Of a stretch of 20,343 bases of DNA, positions 1 through 7,275 are shown one piece after another. A program made the position numbers and the translations under genes. The stretch's first letter is position 1. Every line of letters begins with the position of its first letter. Below the pieces are notes generated by a model. That model ran no database searches. It was not told the origin of the DNA and saw nothing but the letters and a program-made list of their open reading frames with translations. Source of the DNA: SVTX01 sp045612105 (lineage in GTDB: Bacteria > Bacillota > Clostridia > Oscillospirales > CAG-272); contig JAZKYL010000129.1 of assembly GCA_045612105.1 (NCBI GenBank), positions 1-20,343 on the forward strand, read 5' to 3'.

Positions 1-726
1 GAGTACGATTTCCCGGGCGACGATACTCCTATCGTTCGTGGTTCCGCTCGTGAAGCTCTGCTTTCCGAGAACACCGATACTTCCGCTCCTGAATACGCTT
101 CCATCATCGAACTGATGAACACCGTTGACGAGTACATTCCTACTCCTGAGCGTCAGGCTGACCTCGACTTCCTTATGCCCGTAGAGGACGTATTCTCCAT
201 CTCCGGCCGTGGTACTGTTGCTACCGGTAGAGTTGAGAGAGGTACCATCAAGGTTTCCGACGTTGTTGAGATCGTAGGTCTTAAGGACGAGAAGACTCAG
301 ACTACCGTTACCGGTGTCGAGATGTTCCACAAGCTCCTTCCCCAGGCAGAGGCTGGTGACAACATCGGTGCACTTCTCCGTGGTGTAGCTAAGGACGAGA
401 TCGAAAGAGGTCAGGTTCTTTGTAAGCCCGGCTCCATCAACCCCCACACCAAGTTCGTAGGTCAGGTTTACGTTCTTACCGAAAAAGAGGGTGGCCGTTC
501 TAAGCCCTTCTTCGCAGGTTACAGACCTCAGTTCTACTTCAGAACAACCGACGTTACCGGTGTTATCGAGCTTCCTGAGGGCGTTGAAATGTGCCGTCCC
601 GGCGATAACGTTGATATGACTGTTGAGCTCATCAAGCCCATCGCTTGTGAGAAGGGTCTTCGTTTCGCTATCCGTGAGGGTGGTAGAACCGTTGGTTCCG
701 GCGTCGTATCCGAGATTCTCGGTTAA
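1..726 (+). CDS. tuf: Elongation factor Tu, C-terminal part (5' end outside window)
   Basis: EF-Tu carries aminoacyl-tRNA to the ribosomal A site as a GTP complex in the cytosol. The reading frame is open from base 1, so the gene is cut by the window edge and the GTPase motifs (GHVDHGKT, NKxD) are missing. The visible 241 residues cover the end of the G domain (EYDFPGDD.., a stretch ending TVDEYIPTPER), domain 2 (FSISGRGTVATGRVERGTI) and domain 3 up to the usual ending GRTVGSGVVSEILG. Codon use is strongly biased (GGT, CGT, GTT, ATC, AAG), as expected for a very highly expressed gene and similar to metK and the hydrogenase genes further on. There is no following gene in the same transcript, because an intrinsic terminator hairpin lies about 110 bases downstream. 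An in-frame ATG at 115 is internal and not a start. Identification is near certain. Confidence 0.98.
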   Translation, partial: EYDFPGDDTPIVRGSAREALLSENTDTSAPEYASIIELMNTVDEYIPTPERQADLDFLMPVEDVFSISGRGTVATGRVERGTIKVSDVVEIVGLKDEKTQTTVTGVEMFHKLLPQAEAGDNIGALLRGVAKDEIERGQVLCKPGSINPHTKFVGQVYVLTEKEGGRSKPFFAGYRPQFYFRTTDVTGVIELPEGVEMCRPGDNVDMTVELIKPIACEKGLRFAIREGGRTVGSGVVSEILG

Positions 727-836
727 TTTATCTTAGATAAATTTCGTAACTCTTGGTTGCTCCTCAAAAGCGACTTGATTTACAAAATTTTTCGTAGATA
801 GTCAACATTATAAATATAGTAATATAATTATAATGA

Positions 837-868
837 GCCCTTCGGCGGCATAGCCGCCGAAGGGCTTT
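837..868 (+). terminator. Strong GC-rich hairpin after tuf
   Basis: A perfect 13-bp stem (837-849 with 853-865; arm GCCCTTCGGCGGC) with a 3-nt loop is followed by TTTAAAATAAA. The T-run is short, but the stem is very stable and sits between tuf and the ribU leader. A weak AT-rich 8-bp hairpin (725-743) directly overlaps the tuf stop codon. Confidence 0.8.
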
Positions 869-883
869 AAAATAAATACAATA

Positions 884-1085
884 TATCTTTGTGGGATCGG
901 TGAAATTCCGTACCGGCAGTAATTTTTGCTTATTTGGAGATCTGAGTTTATAAGCATCTTGTCGTTATGCTTGACGAAATGTCAGCTCAGTTCTTAGCGC
1001 AAAATAAGTCTGCGAACGCCGTTTTGTTCGGCGCCGACAGGGTGAGACTCCTTGACCGACAGTAAAGTCTGGATGAAAGAAGATG
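884..1085 (+). ncRNA. FMN riboswitch (RFN element)
   Basis: The conserved core blocks are present in order: GGTGAAATTCCGTACCGGCAG near 899-919, GCCGACAGGGTGAGACTCC near 1033-1051, and GACCGACAGTAAAGTCTGGATG near 1054-1075. The closing P1 helix pairs ATCTT (885-889) with AAGAT (1080-1084). The J/P insert between 920 and 1010 is long. In this family FMN binding turns off riboflavin synthesis or uptake genes, and the gene just downstream is the riboflavin transporter ribU. I found no convincing -35/-10 pair between the tuf terminator and P1; a TACAAT lies at 877-882. Confidence 0.95.
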
Positions 1086-1089
1086 AATA

Positions 1090-1156
1090 TCCGTGCGTTA
1101 TATTACGGCGCACCTTTCTGATTTTTCTCTCCCCCCACAAGAAAGGGGATTTTTTT
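1090..1156 (+). promoter_or_regulatory. Expression platform of the FMN riboswitch, masking the ribU ribosome binding site
   Basis: Between the aptamer and ribU lie a GTGCG/CGCAC hairpin (about 1093-1113) and two competing pairings for the Shine-Dalgarno AAGGGG (1143-1148). CCCC (1133-1136) can pair with GGGG (1145-1148) and is followed by a T-run (1150-1156), which resembles a short terminator. Alternatively CCTTTCT (1113-1119) can pair perfectly with AGAAAGG (1140-1146). Both hide the ribosome binding site. The T-run ends directly at the ATG at 1157, so control could be by translation, termination or both. Confidence 0.65.
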
Positions 1157-1891
1157 ATGTCCAATTTAGTTTCTCGGCAGAATTCTGCCATAAAGATCAA
1201 AAAATTAGTCATGGCGGCTATGTTTGCCGCATTGGCTTACGTCGCTATGTTCGTCACCTCCTGGATAAAGGTCGGATTTCTGACCTTTGATGCCAAGGAT
1301 ACTATAATAACCCTCGCTGGACTTCTTTTCGGTCCCATCTATTCGCTCGTAATATCCCTCCTGGTGGCTCTTTTGGAGCTGATAACCGTTGGAGACACGG
1401 GATTTTACGGATTCTTTATGAATTTTCTGTCGTCGGCGGTCTTTTCCACCGTCTGCGCGTTGATATACAAATATAAGAAGAGCATAAAGGGTGCGGTTAT
1501 CGGTCTTGTTGCTTCGATATTGTCGGTAACAGCAACGATGATACTTTTCAACCTGTTTATTACGCCTCTGTATCTGCACGTAGAGCAAATAGTTGTGGCG
1601 CAAATGGTGCCCACCCTCTTCTTGCCCTTCAATCTTACTAAAGCAACACTGAACGCATCCTTGGTCCTCGTGCTTTATAAACCGGTATCTACTGCCCTCA
1701 AAGCCGCAAGGGTACTGCCAACGGGTAGTCTCGGCAGTGAAGATCAGAATGAGATCGACGTTAAACAAAGAAAAAAGCGAAACCTTGTGTTTAGCCTTGT
1801 AATAACCGCTGTGGGACTTGCGGTTGCGGCACTGTGCTTCATAGTATTCTTCGTTGTTCTTGGCGGAGAGTTTGTGCCTATCGGAAAATAA
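1157..1891 (+). CDS. ribU: ECF transporter S component, riboflavin-specific (RibU)
   Basis: This is the substrate-binding membrane subunit of an energy-coupling-factor importer for riboflavin; the EcfA/A'/T module is not in this window. The 244-residue product is very hydrophobic, with about six helices starting KLVMAAMFAALAYVAMFV and including LAGLLFGPIYSLVISLLVALLELITVG, the typical S-component fold region. The start at 1157 is chosen because AAGGGG lies 8 bases upstream; longer in-frame readings would run back into the riboswitch. The specificity call rests on the FMN riboswitch immediately upstream plus the RibU-like sequence. After the core there is a basic linker (KQRKKRN, about residues 197-203) and one extra hydrophobic segment (about 205-235), making it longer than the RibU proteins I know (around 190-210 residues). 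Confidence 0.92.
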   Translation: MSNLVSRQNSAIKIKKLVMAAMFAALAYVAMFVTSWIKVGFLTFDAKDTIITLAGLLFGPIYSLVISLLVALLELITVGDTGFYGFFMNFLSSAVFSTVCALIYKYKKSIKGAVIGLVASILSVTATMILFNLFITPLYLHVEQIVVAQMVPTLFLPFNLTKATLNASLVLVLYKPVSTALKAARVLPTGSLGSEDQNEIDVKQRKKRNLVFSLVITAVGLAVAALCFIVFFVVLGGEFVPIGK

Positions 1892-1898
1892 ATTTATG

Positions 1899-1929
1899 TC
1901 GGGTAGCAGAGTAGCTGCCCGATATTTTT
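1899..1929 (+). terminator. Intrinsic terminator after ribU
   Basis: TCGGGTAGC (1899-1907) pairs with GCTGCCCGA (1914-1922), including one G-U pair, around a 6-nt loop. A T-run at 1925-1929 follows. It lies 8 bases after the ribU stop. Confidence 0.88.
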
Positions 1930-1956
1930 CACACGGTAGTTTTTCGTTAAAACATA

Positions 1957-1985
1957 TTGATTTTTATTGTAATAAGGTGTATAAT
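1957..1985 (+). promoter_or_regulatory. Sigma-A promoter for the DUF368 gene
   Basis: A -35 box TTGATT (1957-1962) and a -10 box TATAAT (1980-1985) are separated by 17 bases, 31 bases upstream of the ATG at 2017. It follows directly after the ribU terminator. Confidence 0.75.
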
Positions 1986-2016
1986 AAAAATATAAAACAA
2001 AAAAGGACTGAAATTT

Positions 2017-2853
2017 ATGAAAAACAATAAAAACTTTGCCCTCCAGGCAATTCTTTGGGTAATACAAGGCTTTATAGTCGGTATCGGCGCGATTTTGCCC
2101 GGTGTCAGCGGAGGAACCTTGTGCTATGCCTTTGGAATCTACGACCAAATACTTGAAGTGCTTTCCAATCCTATAAAGGGACTTAAAAAACACTGGAAAA
2201 TGATGATATTCGTCATTCTGGGCGGCGGTCTCGGCTTCGTAGGCTTCGCGGGAATTACCAACTGGCTGCTTCAGCTTAACGAAGCCGTCGTGCTCTGCGT
2301 TTTCGTCGGACTCATAGTCGGAACACTGCCCGATATCTGGAAGGACGCGGGTAAAGAGGGAAGAGGCAAGGGCTCATATATCGGTCTTGTTCTCAGCTTT
2401 GTCGCCATCGCCGCCGTATTCTACGTATTTAAGAATATTTGGCAGCTGACCATCTCTCCCAACACCGTGGGCTGGCTGCTCTGCGGACTTTTGTGGGGAC
2501 TTAGCTTCATTATCCCCGGATTCAGCTCCTCAACTCTGCTTTTGTTCTTTGGAATCTACGAAAAGATGTCCGAAGGCATCTCCACTCTCGATTTCGGAGT
2601 GCTTATCCCCCTGGGACTTGCAATGCTTGCAACACTTTTGCTCTTCTCAAGACTTATGAAGCTGATATTTGACAAATTCTACGCTGTGGTATCCCATTGT
2701 GTCCTTGGATTTGTCATCGCAACAACACTTATGATCCTGCCGTCTTTTGCTACCGAGTGGTACAATATTCTCATCTATATCGGCTGCATAATCGCGGGCG
2801 GTGTGGCTTCCTTCTTCTTCTCAAAGTTATGCAATAAAATCAAACCCGAATAA
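2017..2853 (+). CDS. DUF368 membrane protein, predicted polyprenyl-phosphate (C55-P) transporter of the PopT type
   Basis: The product is a 278-residue polytopic membrane protein of the DUF368 family. Members of this family (PopT) have been linked to recycling of undecaprenyl phosphate across the membrane for wall and surface polymer synthesis. The family signature ILPGVSGGT is at residues 26-34, followed by the FGIYDQILE stretch. A diverged copy, IIPGFSSST then FGIYEKMSE, appears from about residue 165, so the two halves look like an internal duplication. Several further strongly hydrophobic segments follow to the end, which stops with a short basic tail (KLCNKIKPE). The start has AAAAGGA 10 bases upstream. 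It is a single-gene unit with its own promoter and terminator. The family call is firm; the substrate is taken from family knowledge. Confidence 0.9.
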   Translation: MKNNKNFALQAILWVIQGFIVGIGAILPGVSGGTLCYAFGIYDQILEVLSNPIKGLKKHWKMMIFVILGGGLGFVGFAGITNWLLQLNEAVVLCVFVGLIVGTLPDIWKDAGKEGRGKGSYIGLVLSFVAIAAVFYVFKNIWQLTISPNTVGWLLCGLLWGLSFIIPGFSSSTLLLFFGIYEKMSEGISTLDFGVLIPLGLAMLATLLLFSRLMKLIFDKFYAVVSHCVLGFVIATTLMILPSFATEWYNILIYIGCIIAGGVASFFFSKLCNKIKPE

Positions 2854-2857
2854 ATTT

Positions 2858-2897
2858 TACGCCTTGTACCGCTCAAACGGCTGCAAGGCGTATTTTT
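2858..2897 (+). terminator. Intrinsic terminator after the DUF368 gene
   Basis: TACGCCTTG (2858-2866) pairs with CAAGGCGTA (2884-2892), with an inner CCG/CGG pairing (2869-2871 with 2878-2880). A run of five Ts at 2893-2897 follows. Confidence 0.9.
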
Positions 2898-3072
2898 AAA
2901 TACGAGGTAGAACGGACTTTGCGATCTGCTCTCCGTACTAAAAATGCAAATTTTTCACTTCTAAGAATTGACGTTCTCATAAAGGCTCAAAAAACATTTG
3001 CACGGCATTATAGCAACGCTTTTTCCTTGACAGTGGGATTTTACGTTTTTTTCACAAACTCTATATTAGCCC

Positions 3073-3101
3073 TTGACAAAATTCGATTTATATGCTACAA
3101 T
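3073..3101 (+). promoter_or_regulatory. Sigma-A promoter of the metK leader
   Basis: A perfect -35 TTGACA (3073-3078) and -10 TACAAT (3096-3101) are spaced by 17 bases. Transcription would start near 3108, just upstream of the SAM riboswitch. The preceding 2898-3072 stretch holds no gene that I can support. Confidence 0.85.
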
Positions 3102-3117
3102 ATATGTTGAACCAAAT

Positions 3118-3204
3118 ATCTTATCAAGAGTGGTGGAGAGACAGGCTCTATGAAACCACGGCAACCTACCCATGGGAAAGGTGCCAATTCCAAGCAGATA
3201 AGAC
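3118..3204 (+). ncRNA. SAM-I riboswitch (S-box leader)
   Basis: The S-box core is recognisable: CTTATCAAGAG, GGTGGAGAGAC, ATGAAACCACGGCAACC, GGTGCCAATTCC, then GATAAG closing P1 (3120-3125 pairs with 3197-3202). This class binds S-adenosylmethionine and shuts off methionine and SAM genes when SAM is high. The gene downstream is metK, a classic target. Confidence 0.97.
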
Positions 3205-3219
3205 CTTTTCAGAGTGTAT

Positions 3220-3253
3220 AACTCTGCTTGTCTGTCTGCAAGCAGAGTTTTTT
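3220..3253 (+). terminator. SAM-controlled intrinsic terminator in the metK leader
   Basis: AACTCTGCTTG (3220-3230) pairs perfectly with CAAGCAGAGTT (3239-3249) around an 8-nt loop, with T-run 3248-3253. Its 5' arm can instead pair with CAAGCAGA at 3191-3198 inside the aptamer, which gives the antiterminator form. Confidence 0.93.
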
Positions 3254-3294
3254 GATGTTTAAAAATAAAAGATATATAAATTGAGGTAAAAAAG

Positions 3295-4464
3295 ATGAAA
3301 AAAGTATTATTTACGTCCGAGTCGGTAACCGAAGGACATCCCGACAAAATTTCCGATGCCATCCTTGACGAAATGCTCCGTCAGGACCCTAACTCCCGCG
3401 TTGCTTGCGAGACCTTCTGCACAACGGGTCTTGTCAGTGTAATGGGTGAGATCACTACCGAGGCATACGTTGACATTCAGACCATCGTAAGAGAGACTAT
3501 CCGCGAGATCGGATACACCAGAGCAAAGTTCGGATTTGACTGCGACTCTTGCGCTGTTATCAGCTCTATTCACGAGCAGTCTCCCGATATCGCTATGGGT
3601 GTTGACAAATCCTTCGAGGCAAAAGAAGGAACCGACACCGACGGTCTCGATACGGGTGCCGGCGACCAGGGTCTTATGTTCGGCTACGCTTGCGACGAGA
3701 CCCCCGAGCTTATGCCCCTGCCTATCTCTCTCGCTCACAAGCTTGCCCGTCAGCTTACCGACGTCAGAAAGAACGGCACTCTTGATTATCTCCGTCCCGA
3801 TGGAAAAACTCAGGTAACCGTTGAGTATCACGACGACGTACCCGTAAGAGTAGACACCGTAGTTATCTCCTCACAGCACAGCGATACTGTAACTCTCGAG
3901 CAGATCAGAGCAGATATTATTAAGAACGTTATAGAACCCATAGTTCCCGCAAGCCTTATGGATGGCGAGACCAAGATCTACGTTAACCCCACCGGCAGAT
4001 TCGTTATCGGCGGCCCCGCAGGTGACACAGGTCTGACCGGAAGAAAGATCATCGTCGATACCTACGGCGGATACGCTCGTCACGGTGGCGGCGCGTTCTC
4101 GGGCAAGGACCCCACAAAGGTTGACAGAAGTGCTTGCTATGCCGCTCGTTATATCGCAAAGAACGTAGTTGCGGCAGGACTTGCAAAGAAGTGCGAGGTT
4201 CAGGTAGCCTATGCTATCGGCGTTGCGCGCCCCGTATCCGTAATGATCGACACATTCGGTACAGCAGTTGTTGACGAGGCAAAGATCAGCGCGGCAGTTA
4301 CTGAGCTTGTTGACCTCCGTCCCGCGGCAATCATCCGTGATTTTGATCTCCGCAAGCCTATCTATTGCGACCTGGCGGCTTACGGTCACATGGGAAGAGA
4401 AGATCTCGACGTGGCTTGGGAAAGACGCGACCTGGCTGAGAAGCTTAAAGAGAAGTGCCTGTAA
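3295..4464 (+). CDS. metK: S-adenosylmethionine synthetase (methionine adenosyltransferase)
   Basis: MetK makes S-adenosylmethionine from ATP and methionine in the cytosol, releasing phosphate and pyrophosphate. The 389-residue length is normal for the bacterial enzyme. Visible family motifs are TEGHPDK (residues 12-18; active-site His15 and metal/ATP-binding Asp17), the signature hexapeptide GAGDQG (121-126) and the glycine-rich phosphate-binding loop GGGAFSGKD (264-272). The start has GAGG about 8 bases upstream. Expression is controlled by the SAM-I riboswitch and terminator in the leader, giving end-product feedback. Codon use is of the highly expressed type. No partner gene is cotranscribed with certainty; a hairpin follows the stop. 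Confidence 0.98.
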   Translation: MKKVLFTSESVTEGHPDKISDAILDEMLRQDPNSRVACETFCTTGLVSVMGEITTEAYVDIQTIVRETIREIGYTRAKFGFDCDSCAVISSIHEQSPDIAMGVDKSFEAKEGTDTDGLDTGAGDQGLMFGYACDETPELMPLPISLAHKLARQLTDVRKNGTLDYLRPDGKTQVTVEYHDDVPVRVDTVVISSQHSDTVTLEQIRADIIKNVIEPIVPASLMDGETKIYVNPTGRFVIGGPAGDTGLTGRKIIVDTYGGYARHGGGAFSGKDPTKVDRSACYAARYIAKNVVAAGLAKKCEVQVAYAIGVARPVSVMIDTFGTAVVDEAKISAAVTELVDLRPAAIIRDFDLRKPIYCDLAAYGHMGREDLDVAWERRDLAEKLKEKCL

Positions 4465-4474
4465 AGAGACGCGT

Positions 4475-4506
4475 TCGAGAACCTTTCTTTAGAGAAAGGT
4501 TCTCGA
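4475..4506 (+). repeat. Perfect 14-bp hairpin after metK (possible terminator or dispersed repeat)
   Basis: TCGAGAACCTTTCT (4475-4488) pairs with AGAAAGGTTCTCGA (4493-4506) around TTAG. No T-run follows, so it is not a classic intrinsic terminator. The AACCTTT/AAAGGTT core and the following TCCAAAGAACT resemble the larger hairpin at 18241-18291, suggesting a dispersed element that may also stop transcription. The rest of 4507-4679 holds only a weak 7-bp stem near 4567-4590. Confidence 0.6.
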
Positions 4507-4648
4507 GCTCTCCAAAGAACTTCCTGAAGGATAGTTATAATTACAGACGGTTTGGGTTTTAAAATAGGAGCGTTATCTGCATCGTTCCTCTGCTATCGTG
4601 TTGCAAGACCAATAAAAAACGCACACAAAAAAGCACTAAACTGCATAA

Positions 4649-4674
4649 CCTTTATAAAAAACATTATAAAGGAG
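4649..4674 (+). promoter_or_regulatory. Hairpin covering the ribosome binding site of the small membrane-protein gene
   Basis: CCTTTATAA (4649-4657) pairs with TTATAAAGG (4664-4672) around a 6-nt A-rich loop. The 3' arm contains most of the Shine-Dalgarno AAAGGAG (4668-4674), which lies 5 bases before the ATG at 4680. The folded form would hide the ribosome binding site. Confidence 0.5.
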
Positions 4675-4679
4675 CCATT

Positions 4680-4988
4680 ATGCATATTTCACTTCAAATT
4701 ATCATAGCGACGCTATCGATTATGGGCTTCTATTTCTGCCTAAAAACCATAGCATCGCTGATATTCGCAAACAAGCACATAGCCGCAGCGGTAATGATCA
4801 ACGACAAAAAACAACTCCGTGAGCTCGATCTTCTGCTTGACGACGCGTCGACAGCTTTATTTGCCACACGTCACCGCAGACTTGCGGTATTTGTGCCAAG
4901 TGATATATGGGCAGCTTGCGACGGGCAAGACCAAAAGCTTGCGCACGCTCTCGCCGATGAATTCGGCGCGGAATTTTATATTATTTAA
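4680..4988 (+). CDS. Small membrane-anchored protein of unknown function
   Basis: The product has 102 residues. An N-terminal hydrophobic helix (about residues 4-30, SLQIIIATLSIMGFYFCLKT and on) is followed by a cytosol-like domain of about 70 residues containing an acidic stretch (KKQLRELDLLLDDAS), a basic RHRR, then LAVFVPSDIW and a C-terminal HALADEFGAEFYII. I do not recognise a named family. It is likely a real gene: it has a good ribosome binding site, a plausible membrane-anchor-plus-domain structure, and lies 31 bases upstream of recD2 in the same direction, so the two are probably cotranscribed. The upstream hairpin at 4649-4672 may limit its translation. No promoter is obvious in front of it. 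Confidence 0.7.
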   Translation: MHISLQIIIATLSIMGFYFCLKTIASLIFANKHIAAAVMINDKKQLRELDLLLDDASTALFATRHRRLAVFVPSDIWAACDGQDQKLAHALADEFGAEFYII

Positions 4989-5019
4989 TAACACGAAATT
5001 TAAAGAAAAGGAGGCAGTC

Positions 5020-7269
5020 ATGGGCGAGGAAAGCAGAAATCTGTTCGGCGACATCGTTCCCGAAGAAAACGAAAAGCTGATAAAGCTTACGGGCAGTGTG
5101 GAGCAAGTCATTTACGCAAACGAAGAAAACGGCTATCTGGTCTGCGACCTCGGCACCGATGACGACGACCTCATAACCATAACCGGAATTATGCCCTACG
5201 TAAACGAAGGCGACTCACTGATCGTTTACGGCGAATGGAAGCATAATCCCAAATACGGCAGACAGTTCGTAGTAAGTCAGTACGAAAGATATATGCCTGC
5301 CAACGCAAGCGCGATTTTGCGCTATCTTTCTTCGGGTGCTATCAAGGGAATAGGGAAAAAGACCGCACTAAAAATAGTCGAGGAGTTCGGAGACAACACC
5401 CTGGAGGTCCTTGAAAACCATCCCGATTGGCTCTCCGACATTCCCGGAATCAGCCTGAAAAAGGCAAAGCAGATCTGCGAGGATTTCAAGGCAAAGGCGG
5501 GAATCCGTACCGCAATGCTCTTTTTCAGAGACTATTTCGGTGCCACCACCACCGTTAAAATTTATAAAAAATGGGGATCTGCTTGCATCGATATAGCCAA
5601 AAACAACCCCTATCGCCTCTGCGAGGAGATCGACGGCATCGGATTTGAGAGAGCAGACTCAATGGCAATGAAGCTAGGTCTTGAAAAAGATTCTTATGCC
5701 CGTCTTGTCAGCGGTGTTGCTCACGTGCTTCGCTATAATGCGGCGCAGAACGGTCACGTCTGTTTGCCACGGGAAAAGCTGGTTCAGGCATCCGCTCATC
5801 TGCTTGGTGCAGATGCCGCAAGAGTAGACGAAGTCATAGACGATATGATACAGATGGGAAAGCTGAAATATTCGCTTTTCAACGAAACCGTTTATCTGTA
5901 TGACAAATTCGCCTATGAATGTGAGACCTATATCGCCGAAAAGCTTGATCTTCTTGACAAGGTCTGCCCCGCGGTAGACGTAAGTGACGCTAACTTCTTT
6001 ATCGAAAAGGAAGAGAAGAAGAACGGCTTCACATACGCTTTGATGCAGAAAAAAGCCATAATCGGCGCACTTGAAAGCGGCGTTATGCTGCTGACGGGTG
6101 GTCCCGGTACAGGTAAGACTACTATCGTTAAGGCACTTTTGGATATTTTCAACAGTATGGATATGAAGGTTGCCTTGGCGGCTCCTACGGGACGCGCGGC
6201 GAAAAGGCTTTCCGAGTCCACCTCCGAGGAAGCCAAGACTATTCACCGTCTGCTTGAGTTCGAATACTCCACCGAGGACTCCGACCATCCCGGATTCCGA
6301 AAAAACGAAAACGATCTGCTTGAGGAGAACGTAATTATAATCGACGAGTCCTCTATGATCGATAATATACTTATGGCATCCTTGCTCCGCGCGGTCAAGC
6401 CGGGAGCGAGAGTCATACTTATCGGCGACGCAGATCAGCTCCCAAGCGTTGGCGCGGGCAACGTGCTTCACGACCTGCTCGAATGCGGCAGGTTTACCAC
6501 AATTCGTCTCGACGAGATATTCCGTCAGGCGCAGGAATCCTTGATAATCACAAACGCCCACGCTATAAATCGCGGCGAGATGCCAAGGCTTGACGTAAAG
6601 AATAACGACTTTTTCTTTCTCAACAGAAACACCGACGAGGAGATAGCATATACCGTTACCGACCTTTATAAAAACCGTCTCCCGAGAACCTACGGACCCG
6701 AGACTGTGGCAAATATTCAGGTCATTTCTCCCTCAAGAAAGGGAGACGCAGGCACCGAAAACCTTAATATAATGATACAGTCTGCTCTGAATCCGCCCTC
6801 TACCAAGAAGAAAGAGCATAAACACAGAGAAAGAGTTTTTCGTGAGGGCGACAAGGTCATGCAGATCAAAAATGACTACGAGATCGAGTGGTGCCGCGAG
6901 GACGACCAGACCGGAACGGGAATATTCAACGGTGACATCGGCACGATTTTGCGGATAGATGCTCTTAATGAGTGCATGGAGATCGTCTTTGACGATAAAC
7001 ACGTCACATATGATTTCACTTCTCTCGACGAGCTTGAGCATGCATACGCTATCACTGTACATAAGAGTCAGGGCTGCGAATATCCAATCGTCATATTGCC
7101 GCTTTATAGCGCACCCAGTATGCTGCTGACGAAAAATCTCTTCTATACCGCTGTCACAAGAGCCCAGAGAATGGTTGTCCTTGTCGGTAGAGCAGAGATC
7201 GCCAAAACTATGGTCTCAAATGCACATACCAGTATGCGTTATACTTGTTTGAAGCAAAGATTGTTGTAA
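5020..7269 (+). CDS. recD2: RecD2-type ATP-dependent DNA helicase (superfamily 1B)
   Basis: RecD2 is a 5'-3' DNA helicase that acts without RecBC and takes part in DNA repair and replication-fork handling. The 749-residue product begins with the family's beta-strand-rich N-terminal domain (GSVEQVIYANEENGYLVCDL), then tandem helix-hairpin-helix segments (GAIKGIGKKTALKIVEEFG; IPGISLKKAKQICEDF). The helicase core has Walker A GGPGTGKT (360-367), Walker B DESSM (442-446), motif III GDADQLPSVGAG (from 469), and the C-terminal ITVHKSQG (678-685) and YTAVTRAQ (from 709). The start at 5020 is preferred because AAAGGAGG lies 7-8 bases upstream; the frame is open for another 67 codons upstream, but that overlaps the small membrane-protein gene. 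It ends at a strong terminator. Confidence 0.95.
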   Translation: MGEESRNLFGDIVPEENEKLIKLTGSVEQVIYANEENGYLVCDLGTDDDDLITITGIMPYVNEGDSLIVYGEWKHNPKYGRQFVVSQYERYMPANASAILRYLSSGAIKGIGKKTALKIVEEFGDNTLEVLENHPDWLSDIPGISLKKAKQICEDFKAKAGIRTAMLFFRDYFGATTTVKIYKKWGSACIDIAKNNPYRLCEEIDGIGFERADSMAMKLGLEKDSYARLVSGVAHVLRYNAAQNGHVCLPREKLVQASAHLLGADAARVDEVIDDMIQMGKLKYSLFNETVYLYDKFAYECETYIAEKLDLLDKVCPAVDVSDANFFIEKEEKKNGFTYALMQKKAIIGALESGVMLLTGGPGTGKTTIVKALLDIFNSMDMKVALAAPTGRAAKRLSESTSEEAKTIHRLLEFEYSTEDSDHPGFRKNENDLLEENVIIIDESSMIDNILMASLLRAVKPGARVILIGDADQLPSVGAGNVLHDLLECGRFTTIRLDEIFRQAQESLIITNAHAINRGEMPRLDVKNNDFFFLNRNTDEEIAYTVTDLYKNRLPRTYGPETVANIQVISPSRKGDAGTENLNIMIQSALNPPSTKKKEHKHRERVFREGDKVMQIKNDYEIEWCREDDQTGTGIFNGDIGTILRIDALNECMEIVFDDKHVTYDFTSLDELEHAYAITVHKSQGCEYPIVILPLYSAPSMLLTKNLFYTAVTRAQRMVVLVGRAEIAKTMVSNAHTSMRYTCLKQRLL

Positions 7270-7275
7270 TAATTG

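Noticed and set aside
1052..1156. A longer N-terminus for RibU
   Set aside because: This stretch is the end of the FMN aptamer and its expression platform; the real ribosome binding site points to 1157.
3027..3067. A second metK promoter from TTGACA near 3027
   Set aside because: No -10 box lies at a suitable distance, while the pair at 3073-3101 fits well.
2919..3110. A 63-codon frame upstream of metK
   Set aside because: It has no ribosome binding site, overlaps the metK promoter and shows no protein-like composition.
4819..5019. A 67-residue extension at the N-terminus of RecD2
   Set aside because: It overlaps the small membrane-protein gene out of frame, while AAAGGAGG sits directly before the ATG at 5020 and the family sequence begins there.
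5674..6561. A 295-codon minus-strand frame inside recD2
   Set aside because: It lies fully over the helicase core and has no recognisable domain or start signal.
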